Assembly: GCA_900766925.1 (NCBI GenBank)
Contig: CAAFXG010000020.1
Span: 1 to 42,591 of the forward strand
Length of the DNA stretch: 42,591 nt
Reading direction: 5' to 3'
Origin: Lachnospiraceae bacterium
GTDB lineage: Bacteria > Bacillota > Clostridia > Lachnospirales > Lachnospiraceae
Program-made: the position numbers and the translations under genes
Notes under the pieces: generated by a model
The model's database searches: none
What the model was told of the DNA's origin: nothing
What the model saw: the letters and a program-made list of their open reading frames with translations, nothing else
Shown: positions 30,942 through 39,500 of the stretch, in pieces
Layout of the letters: the number at the start of each line of letters is the position of its first letter
How positions within the stretch are numbered: the stretch's first letter is position 1

Positions 30942-33263
30942 CTAATCATCGTCACTATCAGAAGTCACATCATATATAACATCAAAATCTATAGATGAGT
31001 AATAATGTCTCAAAATATATTGATAATTATGTCCTTCCTCTGCAAGTATATTGGCACCGTTCTGGCTCATTCCAACTCCGTGTCCAAATCCACCGCCATA
31101 TATTGTAAACCCTTTATCTGTTTTATCTATATAATAAAATGGGCTTGGCAGTGATGTCCAACCCTTTACTTCAAAACCATCCTGCCTTACAATCGTTTGA
31201 TTCACAGGTGTAATCAGACTTCTGATATTAGTCTGTCCCGTGACCTCAATAGTTGCCCCGGTTCCCTCAATCTCAAGCCTTGATACAACTCCGCTCACCG
31301 TGCGCTCCTTAACCTCGACTGACTTAATTTGCCCCATGTCGATATTGCCATTCGCCTTCTTAAAATCACCATTCTCATTCAATACCTTTATATTGTCAGA
31401 AGAAATATTTATTCTTTCCTGAAGCATCATAGAAATCGCTTCTGTCATTTCTTCATCAGTATAATCTATATGCCATCTGTAATATGGCAGCTCTTTCTCT
31501 ATAGTATCATAGCCCAGGCTGTTATCCATAAATTTTCTGAATTGCTCTTCTGATGACAAATCAATCTCTTTTTTGCTTTCAGTTTCTACATTTGTCTTCA
31601 AATACGGATGAGCATTTCCTCCCCATATTTCCTCATTGGTACAGGTAACTCCGCAGGACGTTGAAAAATAAAGCGAAACAGTAACAGCCCCATTATATTT
31701 GGTCACTATACCATAGGTATCCTTTACTGCCTTTATGGACTGCTTAGTCTCCTCTACATTGTTATATACCTGACAAAGACTGGAATCATCAAGATGCGCA
31801 TTATATTCAGAAAAGCTGCCATCATGCATCTTGTTATAAGCATAGCCGCGCGCACAGATTGCCAACGCCTTAAGTGCTTCAGGCTCACTTGTTGCAGGCA
31901 TTTCGCTGGCAACGACACTGTACAAATATGACTCCAAAGGAAGCTCATTTATTACGTGAATTGATTTATCCAAAATATCTATTTCCAGTATTCCCTCATA
32001 AGCAGGATGTCCATAGCTCCGGTTTATATTGCAAAGAACCAGTCTTCCATAATAATCCACGGGTTCAAAATATATCTTATCTCCACGTTTATAGCTGTCA
32101 TAGGTTATAGTTACCTCATCACCTTCATTGTAATATGCATTATGCTCATCCGGATAAGTAACCTTAAATCTGCAGTCACATGATACAGTTACCTTTTTCA
32201 TGTCGTAAGATGTATACGAATCATTACTTATTATTACCCTTATATCCTCACTATATAATTCATCCCTTATTATAGCGGCAATTGCATTGTCTCCGTCAAA
32301 AACCAGCTCTACTTCACTGTAACCCCTTAATATTTCAAAGCTATCCTCGCAGAAAATATCACGGCTTGCGTTGTAAATAACAAAATCACCTGTTCTGCTT
32401 ATGAATCCATCCTCACTGGTTGAAAATCCATTATCCCGGATTTCTTCTATTTTGACATTCTTTGACTTGCTGTAGCATTCTATATCACAAACACCATTAT
32501 TATCCAGAACCAGCCTTGCAACTCTTCCAATTATCTTGGAATTATTATTGGTGTACTCCCCTGAAGTCCTGTAGCTTTTGATAAGTCCATCACATACAAA
32601 TTCACATTCGCCGTCATATGCTGATACAAGCCATACATTCTCCAATGTATATCTGTCATCACTAAGACCGTTAACCTTAAATATTATATCATCCCTGACA
32701 AAGACATCTATTATGGAATCACGATATTCCAATGACAGCTCGGCATCCAGTTTGTATGTATTTTTTGTATCCGAAAGGTAATACTCTGCGTCATCCTCAT
32801 TCTGTCCGGCAAAGACATCAAACACATAAACACTCTGATGCTGCAGACCGGAAACCAATCCGGAATTGACAATCCGGGAATAAATTGCATCAAACAGCTC
32901 AGCAGCTACAATGCTTTCATCCTCCAGTCCTGCCATTTCTTCCTTATAAAGCTCGTCCGGTGCATCAATTATCCTCATGACACTTTTTAGAAATCCTGCA
33001 TTTACCTGTTGACTTTTGGACAGAGGGTCTATCATTCTTCCAATCTCCTGCCTGTCCTCATCAGTCTGTGCAAGATAAAGAACCATGTTTTCAATTTCTG
33101 AATATGTATATCCATCTACCGTATCGGGCTCTATCTGGGATGCTTCCTCGTGCTCCGTAGTTTTATCCTGAGTTTTCTTGTTGTTGCTCGATTCATTTGT
33201 GAGGCCCATAAATAAGGCTAGTACCGCAAAAAGTACTATCAGTAATCCTGTTCTTCTTCTCAT
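30942..33263 (-). CDS. Large SpoIID/LytB-type peptidoglycan lytic transglycosylase
   Basis: 773 residues from ATG 33263 (MRRRTGLLIVLFAVLALFMG), preceded by GGGGGAC. One N-terminal signal-anchor helix, a long Asp/Glu-rich extracellular region (about 25-440) of unknown role, then the SpoIID domain at about 440-760. SpoIID landmarks: LESYLYSVVASEMPATSEPE with the likely catalytic Glu in SEMP, ALKALAICARGYAYNK, and the C-terminal GGGFGHGVGMSQNGA with ILRHYYSSIDF. SpoIID removes stem-less glycan in spore engulfment. It is about twice the usual size and there are no other engulfment genes nearby, so a vegetative wall role is more likely. Its 5' end abuts the terminator of the small RNA gene upstream. 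Confidence 0.9.
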   Translation of the reverse strand: MRRRTGLLIVLFAVLALFMGLTNESSNNKKTQDKTTEHEEASQIEPDTVDGYTYSEIENMVLYLAQTDEDRQEIGRMIDPLSKSQQVNAGFLKSVMRIIDAPDELYKEEMAGLEDESIVAAELFDAIYSRIVNSGLVSGLQHQSVYVFDVFAGQNEDDAEYYLSDTKNTYKLDAELSLEYRDSIIDVFVRDDIIFKVNGLSDDRYTLENVWLVSAYDGECEFVCDGLIKSYRTSGEYTNNNSKIIGRVARLVLDNNGVCDIECYSKSKNVKIEEIRDNGFSTSEDGFISRTGDFVIYNASRDIFCEDSFEILRGYSEVELVFDGDNAIAAIIRDELYSEDIRVIISNDSYTSYDMKKVTVSCDCRFKVTYPDEHNAYYNEGDEVTITYDSYKRGDKIYFEPVDYYGRLVLCNINRSYGHPAYEGILEIDILDKSIHVINELPLESYLYSVVASEMPATSEPEALKALAICARGYAYNKMHDGSFSEYNAHLDDSSLCQVYNNVEETKQSIKAVKDTYGIVTKYNGAVTVSLYFSTSCGVTCTNEEIWGGNAHPYLKTNVETESKKEIDLSSEEQFRKFMDNSLGYDTIEKELPYYRWHIDYTDEEMTEAISMMLQERINISSDNIKVLNENGDFKKANGNIDMGQIKSVEVKERTVSGVVSRLEIEGTGATIEVTGQTNIRSLITPVNQTIVRQDGFEVKGWTSLPSPFYYIDKTDKGFTIYGGGFGHGVGMSQNGANILAEEGHNYQYILRHYYSSIDFDVIYDVTSDSDDD

Positions 33264-33274
33264 ATAAGTCCCCC

Positions 33275-33303
33275 AAAAAAATAAAGCAGCAAGCTCGCTG
33301 CTT
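33275..33303 (-). terminator. Intrinsic terminator of the upstream small RNA
   Basis: AAGCAGC and GCTGCTT arms (33284-33290, 33297-33303) with a 6-base loop, followed on the minus strand by TATTTTTTT. The T-run ends right at the GGGGGAC ribosome site of the SpoIID-type gene. Confidence 0.8.
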
Positions 33304-33496
33304 CGCAAATAATCCATATATATCCGGGGTGACGGTTCCTGCCTTTTGACTCCTAGCAAAGCTAGGTGGGCAACCTCACATGATTTTCTGCCTTCCACTG
33401 CAAACGGAGGCCTGACATCCGACCATGATATTGGAATCCCGTTTAAAGTAAATGTAGGTTCAAAATAAACAGGAAGTATCGGGCACCCCAGATATA
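33275..33496 (-). ncRNA. ssrS: Structured small RNA, probably 6S RNA (SsrS)
   Basis: A roughly 220-base transcription unit with its own consensus promoter and intrinsic terminator and no coding potential. The predicted 5' end pairs with the region before the terminator: 33484-33498 with 33317-33331 (GGGGTG/CACCCC plus ATATAT), then an internal loop and TTCCTG (33470-33475) with CAGGAA (33336-33341). The middle has a large open region and short hairpins (CCTAGC/GCTAGG, GGCCTCC/GGAAGGC). A long closing stem with a central bubble and this length fit 6S RNA, which binds RNA polymerase holoenzyme. The class is from memory of the fold, not a model match. Confidence 0.55.
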
Positions 33497-33502
33497 TATA
33501 GA

Positions 33503-33531
33503 ATTATACTTTAATTATATGCATATTTCAA
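33503..33531 (-). promoter_or_regulatory. Strong promoter of the small RNA gene
   Basis: Minus strand TTGAAA (33526-33531), 17-base spacer and a perfect TATAAT (33503-33508). Transcription should start near 33496, which coincides with the beginning of the closing stem. Confidence 0.85.
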
Positions 33532-33571
33532 GATTATATTTATCCAATTTATGCTAGTCTTTTATTAAGTA

Positions 33572-33601
33572 TTGTGATATTATCCTAAACGTGGTTATAA
33601 T
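33572..33601 (+). promoter_or_regulatory. Promoter of pfp
   Basis: TTGTGA (33572-33577), 18-base spacer and a perfect TATAAT (33596-33601), about 37 bases before the ATG. Divergent from the small RNA promoter, 40 bases apart. Confidence 0.6.
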
Positions 33602-33637
33602 AAATATAAATCTATTTACACAAAAGGGGATTTTTGT

Positions 33638-34864
33638 ATGAAACGTAACTGTATCGTTGCTCAGTCCGGAGGTCCGACCGCTGCAATAAACGCATCTCTC
33701 GCAGGTGTTATCAAAGGTGTAATCGAAAGTGAAATGTATGATAAAATTTATGGCGCAATCCATGGAATTCAGGGTGTGATAAATCGCCATTTTCTTGACC
33801 TGACCAACAAAACGCCTGATTTTATTGATGCTCTCAAGATAACTCCGGCTATGTATCTTGGTTCATGTCGTTTTAAGCTTGCAGATATGTCGGAGAATCT
33901 CTCTGATTACGAAAAGATTTTCTCAATTTTTGATGAGCTAAATATAGGAGCATTTTTTTATATTGGTGGTAACGATTCGATGGACACTGTTGCTAAGCTC
34001 TCTGAATACGCTCAATCAATTGGTAGCGACATAAAAATTGCCGGTGTACCAAAAACCATTGATAATGATTTAGTAAAAACCGACCATACCCCGGGCTTTG
34101 GTTCTGCCGCCAAATATATTGCTTCATGTGTCCGCGAAATGGCATACGATACATGTATTTATAATGTTTCAAGTGTTACCATAGTTGAAATCATGGGAAG
34201 AGATGCAGGCTGGTTAACCGCCGCTTCTTCACTTGCAAGAACAGATTTCATACACGCCCCTCACCTGATATATTTACCTGAGGTTGATTTTTATCAGGAA
34301 CAGTTTCTTACAGATTTAAAGGAACTTCTTGCCAGATATCGCAATGTTATCGTTGCGGTATCTGAAGGTATTCATGATGAAAACGGCAATTATATATGTG
34401 CAGGAACCGCTACTGAGGATAAATTCGGACACGCGCAGCTTAGCGGTGCAGGCAAGTATCTGGAAACTCTTGTAAAGGTACGACTTGGTGTTAAGGTGCG
34501 TTCAGTAGAGATAAATATTCCTCAACGCTGTGCAGGACATCTTACCTCCAAAACCGATTTAGAAGAGGCTTTCAGTGCCGGACAGAAAGCGGTAGCCCTT
34601 ACAGAAGACGGTAAATCGGGTTTTATGACAACCTTCGTCAGAGTATCTGATTCACCATATCAGTGCGAGATTTCCTCTGTTCCTGTATCAGAGGTCGCAA
34701 ACAAGGCAAAATCAGTTCCACGCTCCTTTATTAACGAAGCAGGCAATGATGTAACTGAAAGCATGCTTAATTATCTTAAACCGCTAATCGCAGGTGAGGT
34801 TTCTATAAACTTTACTGATGGAGTAGTTGATTATCTCGACATTTCACATCTGACGTCTGACTAA
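33638..34864 (+). CDS. pfp: PPi-dependent 6-phosphofructokinase
   Basis: 408 residues. Phosphorylates fructose 6-phosphate using pyrophosphate, reversibly, in glycolysis. PPi use is read from GGNDSMDT at residues 110-117 (Asp113 where ATP enzymes have Gly) and from Lys139 in VPKTIDNDL (Gly in ATP enzymes). EIMGRDAGW and the C-terminal VRSVEINIPQRCAGH are also family marks. AAAGGGG precedes the ATG. The stop codon TAA is the first triplet of the giant palindrome copy B. Confidence 0.93.
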   Translation: MKRNCIVAQSGGPTAAINASLAGVIKGVIESEMYDKIYGAIHGIQGVINRHFLDLTNKTPDFIDALKITPAMYLGSCRFKLADMSENLSDYEKIFSIFDELNIGAFFYIGGNDSMDTVAKLSEYAQSIGSDIKIAGVPKTIDNDLVKTDHTPGFGSAAKYIASCVREMAYDTCIYNVSSVTIVEIMGRDAGWLTAASSLARTDFIHAPHLIYLPEVDFYQEQFLTDLKELLARYRNVIVAVSEGIHDENGNYICAGTATEDKFGHAQLSGAGKYLETLVKVRLGVKVRSVEINIPQRCAGHLTSKTDLEEAFSAGQKAVALTEDGKSGFMTTFVRVSDSPYQCEISSVPVSEVANKAKSVPRSFINEAGNDVTESMLNYLKPLIAGEVSINFTDGVVDYLDISHLTSD

Positions 34865-35113
34865 AGAATCGTGACTGTCGCGTTAGCGATAAACAGGGGG
34901 CAGCCCGTTATAAACCATATGCGTGTATTGTTTTCATTCCGTTATGCAAGGCATTACAAAGAGCCTTTTAAATTAAAATCATGTTCAGCAAAGGCTTCCA
35001 TGATTTTTAAGTCTCTTCTCCATAGCATAACTAAGTCATTCAAACAATACACGCATATGGTTTATAACGGGCTGCCCCCTGTTTATCGCTAACGCGACAG
35101 CCACGATTCTTTA
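34862..35113. repeat. Giant palindromic element, copy B, spanning both convergent stop codons
   Basis: 252 bp inverted repeat; the outer 72 bases of each side are complementary at 71 positions. The first three bases are the pfp stop (TAA) and the last three are the prepilin stop on the other strand (TTA), so the palindrome supplies both stop codons. The element proper starts at CTGTCGCG; an extra arm of 12 bases (AAAGAATCGTG) lies outside and is not in copy A. The core is about 93 percent like copy A by eye, in reverse orientation. Arm differences from copy A (for example TATCCC to CAGCCC) are matched by complementary changes in the opposite arm. Confidence 0.92.
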
Positions 35114-35746
35114 ATTATATTGCAGCTTAGATGTTCCCGTAAAGCTGTCATCGTCTGTATGAGTGTACTCGCCGTTTTCGTATCTGATGAAAACACCGTA
35201 ATTATAATACTCAAGGAAGCTTACCTGACCGGCTTCACTGTACACAATTATTAACCCCGGGCATCCATACTGATCAACGAAGGACTTACAATTGGCTCCT
35301 ATAGGATTAGTCGGCCCACCTGTAAATCTTAAGAACTGATAATCATTTGCGGAATCAGCACAGAGATTGGCAAGTATTTCCTGACTTATTACATAATCAG
35401 CATAATCAGGATCAGTATCCGCCATATACTCATTATTCTGCGCCTTGGCAAGTATCCAGTCTGTAATAATACCACAATTTACTACATCGCCATTGTCCCT
35501 GATATATTTTTTGTCAAAGATAACATCTATATCCTTGGTTGCGCACGCCGCCAAGGCATTATTCACTGAGCTTACTATCATTCTTGCATCCTCAGTTGCC
35601 CTTGATGCCCGGGCCTTATCAATATATCTGATTACAGACAAGCCTATTGCACCAGCCAAAATAGCCATTACTGCAATAACTATGATAAGCTCCACTAATG
35701 TAAAGCCTCCATCACGATTCCTTTGACCGTCAGTTTCTTTCCTCAT
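35111..35746 (-). CDS. Type IV prepilin-like protein
   Basis: 211 residues from ATG 35746 (GGGGAGAG site). Short basic leader then the prepilin peptidase site and hydrophobic helix (GGFTLVELIIVIAVMAILAG, cleavage between Gly and Phe, Glu5 present). The rest is a small globular domain with two Cys (CGIITD and CADSANDY) and no known subtype. No prepilin peptidase, pilus ATPase or other pilins are in the window, so it may be a minor pilin working with a distant pilus or DNA-uptake machine; comEA and comEC lie 20 kb away. Its stop codon is part of the giant palindrome. Confidence 0.85.
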   Translation of the reverse strand: MRKETDGQRNRDGGFTLVELIIVIAVMAILAGAIGLSVIRYIDKARASRATEDARMIVSSVNNALAACATKDIDVIFDKKYIRDNGDVVNCGIITDWILAKAQNNEYMADTDPDYADYVISQEILANLCADSANDYQFLRFTGGPTNPIGANCKSFVDQYGCPGLIIVYSEAGQVSFLEYYNYGVFIRYENGEYTHTDDDSFTGTSKLQYN

Positions 35747-35842
35747 AAAATCTCTCCCCAACTAATTCCGCCAATAATTTGTTCGCAGTTTATTCACATG
35801 TTTCCATAGTAAACTATAGCCTTGAAAAAATCAACTTATATT

Positions 35843-36541
35843 TCATCTTTTATGAGAACAATCACCTAATTTTCTCTCCAAAAACATATATAATACAGAT
35901 ATAAATAGTAAAATCAAAGCACCTAACTGAACTCCGGTTATCGGAGCTGTTACAATAACATTAACCTTCGTCTCCTCAATCCCAAACTCCGAAGCAAAAA
36001 TCAAAATGGCAAAACAGATACAATACTGATAATAAAATGATTTTTCCCTTTTAATTGATATAAGTATTAGCACCAGTAATATTGCAACACCAAGCATTTC
36101 AACAATTTGGCTTGGAAACTGAACCTTACCAACCATCTTTCCCCCACAGCACCCATTCAGCCAACAGGCAAGACGGTTAAAAAAATGCTGTATTGCAAAA
36201 TATGCAGCTACACAGTTTTGTGCCTGTAAAAGCTCGTCCTTTTCCCTCCACACGAAACGATAAATTATAGGCAGGATTGCAACAGCCATCAATACACGTC
36301 CCAAAAAGTGAGTCGCCGTGCCATTTCCATTTCTAAACAGTCCCTTGATAAACGAAGCGAACGGTGCCGAAGCAGCCATTATTACAAACACAATAATAAC
36401 CAGCTTATAGCTGTGTTTTTCTCTTTTGCAATTTTTTTGCAGCAATAAATACATCACAAACAAGCCAATCAATGTTCCAAAATTTGTGAAAACAGTATAG
36501 CTGTCAAATATATATTTTCCAATATGTATCGTAGGTAGCAT
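35843..36541 (-). CDS. Lgt-like membrane protein (prolipoprotein diacylglyceryl transferase family)
   Basis: 232 residues, about seven membrane helices. The most recognisable part is FFNRLACWLNGCCGGK with a downstream FPSQIVEMLGVAIL, which parallels the Arg-Asn signature and the P[ST]Q..E motif of Lgt and its GCC-type relatives. HFLGRVL may replace the His-Gly-Gly loop. Several Lgt catalytic positions differ (the Asn and Glu after the Arg are Cys), so it is a divergent paralog rather than the housekeeping Lgt. Its ATG is 6 bases after the NRPS stop and its ribosome site (GGAGGAG) lies inside the last NRPS codons, so it is tightly coupled to the NRPS. The substrate is unknown. Confidence 0.7.
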   Translation of the reverse strand: MLPTIHIGKYIFDSYTVFTNFGTLIGLFVMYLLLQKNCKREKHSYKLVIIVFVIMAASAPFASFIKGLFRNGNGTATHFLGRVLMAVAILPIIYRFVWREKDELLQAQNCVAAYFAIQHFFNRLACWLNGCCGGKMVGKVQFPSQIVEMLGVAILLVLILISIKREKSFYYQYCICFAILIFASEFGIEETKVNVIVTAPITGVQLGALILLFISVLYMFLERKLGDCSHKR

Positions 36542-36547
36542 TAAGCA

Positions 36548-39500
36548 TTACTCCTCCATAAACATTTTTATTATTATTTCTGATAGTTCCCGTCTTCTGG
36601 TATCCAGAAAAAAGTGATGCTCTCCTTTCCATATACGGGTATGAATATGTCCTGCCAAATAATCCTTCCATTTTCTCCAGTTCTTGCCGGCATTAAGAGT
36701 CAGCGCATCCATTCCGCCGAAAGCAAGAAAAATTCTGTCACATTTCACCCTGTGATTTGTTTTGAAATATGTAATAAAATGTCTGCTGTCCCTTCTGAAG
36801 GACTCGATCATACCATCTGAAACGTCAAGTCTGGTTCGATGCAAATACCTTATCACTGTGGCTACACCTTTTTTACTTATTCTATCCCACGGACTACCCT
36901 TACTTATCAGCTTTTCCGATGGCGGCAGTGCTGCGCAAAGCACCAGACCGCAAATAGCTTCTTTATCATTTAAGGCTTCTAAAGCTTCAAGTGCAAGGAC
37001 CGTACCCGTACAATATCCGACAAGAATTATCTTATCGTAGTCTGTTATTTGGTCAGCTATATCACAACTATGTGTTACACCGAAATCGACATTTTTTGCT
37101 TCAAGTAGCTCCGCTAATTCTTCATATGCACCGGCACTACCCGCAGCATAAGGGAATGCAATAACGGCATTTCTATTATTCTTCCGGGTAAGCCATTGAA
37201 TATCTCCAGCCTGTTTTTGTGCTATTTTCTCTATGGTTTTATTTGAATAAAAATCTTCTGTTGTGTAATATAACCCTTTTGACTCCAATTCTATTATAAC
37301 ATTCAACACACCAAGGGAATCCAGCCCTGCAAGGAAAAGATTTTCATCCACCGAAAGCTGTTTTTTGAGCACCTCTGATACACAGTCGTAAATTTGTTTT
37401 TCTATTGCAGTATTGGGTGGCTTAATAACAGTCTCCTTCAACATTTCACTGATTCGTTCTTCCACAAATTTACTGTCAGTTTTTCCATTTTGCGTGAATG
37501 GTATTTCATCAAACCACACAAAACCTGATGGTATACTATGTGCAGGCAAATATTCAGACAAAACACTCTCAATATTCTTAATAGGTTTATCAGACATATA
37601 GCCGGCAACCAGATTATTTCCGTGCTTTATTACAGATACTCTTAATACTCCGCTTATCTTAAGCATTACATCTTCAATCTGGTTCAAATCCACTCTTATA
37701 CCATTTATTTTACACTGTCTGTCTCTTCGTCCGCAATAATATATTTCGCCATCAAAGCCCAAATATGCCCGGTCTCCGGTATAATATACCTTTGCTCCTG
37801 TCAGTTCATCAATTTTATATTTCTCGGACTCAAAATTGTAGTATCCTTCGCCTACCAATACTCCATATACAACCAGTTCTCCTTCAATTCCCACAGGGAC
37901 ACAATTACCATTATCATCCACGATAAGTATTTGGGTTCCCGGCAACGGACGGCCAATTGGCATCCTGTTTTCAAAGAAATTACATTCATGATAAGTAACA
38001 TCTATGGTGCACTCTGTTGGACCATACAAATTGTGAAGCCTTGCACCAGGCAGCAAATTATGAAATTCTTTGGCAAGCTGTGAGGGCAATGCCTCTCCAC
38101 TTGAAAAAACATTTTTTATGCAGGCTATATTCAATCCGGTTTTTTTAATATAATTTATAAAAACAGTCAACATTGCCGGTACAAAATGTAATGTATCTAT
38201 ATTGTTTTGCATAATATATTCTGCAATTGCATTTGGATTGCTCCTCTTATTATCTCCAAGTAAACAAAGCGTGCCACCCGATATGAGCGGGAGAAAGAAT
38301 TCCCACATTGATACATCAAATGTGTATGCTGCATTCTGCAAAACAGCATCGGCTTTACCATACATATGTTTCATCCAATTAACACGCCATGCCAGCGACT
38401 TATGTGATATTTTTACAGCCTTAGGTGTTCCTGTACTCCCTGAAGTATGCATATAGTATGCGATTTGCGATTCCCAGGTGTTATTCTTAATCATGTCGAC
38501 ATATGGTAATGTATTCTCACATTTTACCTTATCCTTAGAATAAGTCTCACAAAGCTCATCAGTTAAAATTAATCTGCACATTTCATTTATATGTGCTACT
38601 CTGCTTTCGCTTTCCCCCGGCCCAATTGGTAAAAAAGCAGCTCCTGCCTTCCAGATTCCCATTAAAGCCACCGGCAACCCGATTGATTCATGCATCCAAA
38701 CCCCAACAATGTCTCCGCTTTCAACGCCCTCATCGACCAGTCTGGCAGCAATATGGTCAGATTTATTCCACAATTCCTCATATGTAATGCTCTCATTTTC
38801 AAAAATGACTGCCTTCAAATTTCGACAACCATTTTCCACGTTATTTTTTATTTGCAATAATAATGGTGTTGTGTCTGTTACTTCCCTGTAATCCGCATTC
38901 AATTGTTGCCATATTTGCATATCAGCGTCACATAATACTGATATTTCGTCTGTCATTGCATCGTCCATTCCCTGACTTAACACAGCAAACAGACGATTCA
39001 CCATCATATCAATCTCCACTTCATCATAATGCTCTCTCTGATATTGAACCTCGAGCCTGATATTACTGTCAAACTCATTTATAAATATTCTTAAAGGAAT
39101 CTCCTGTAATCCGTTCCAAATTTCTTTTTGCTCAGCATCGCCAACAAAAGGTATGTACTTCTGACTCCTATAAGATATGGTTGTGTCATAGAAATCATTA
39201 TTCAACTCATGTTCATTTAAATACTCCATAAATGATGCTGAGGAATGTCTCATCATATCGTATAAATATGCCTCAGTTTTCTTGCATGCATCGCTAAAGC
39301 AAACATTTTCAAGCTCCACAAATACAGGCAGCTGATTTGCTTTCATTCCGGGCATCTGCATCTCATTCTTTCTGCGGTTCACCATACTTCTGCCAAAGCA
39401 TACCTTAGGACTTCCTGATATTTTAGCAAGGTATATAGCGAGAGCCTGTGCAAAAACCGCCTCGCATGTAAGCTCATTTTTAACCTCAAATTTCTTTAGC

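Noticed and set aside
33264..33398. N-terminal extension of the SpoIID-type protein to 33398
   Set aside because: The extra 45 codons lie in the small RNA and its terminator; the signal-anchor and ribosome site support the start at 33263.
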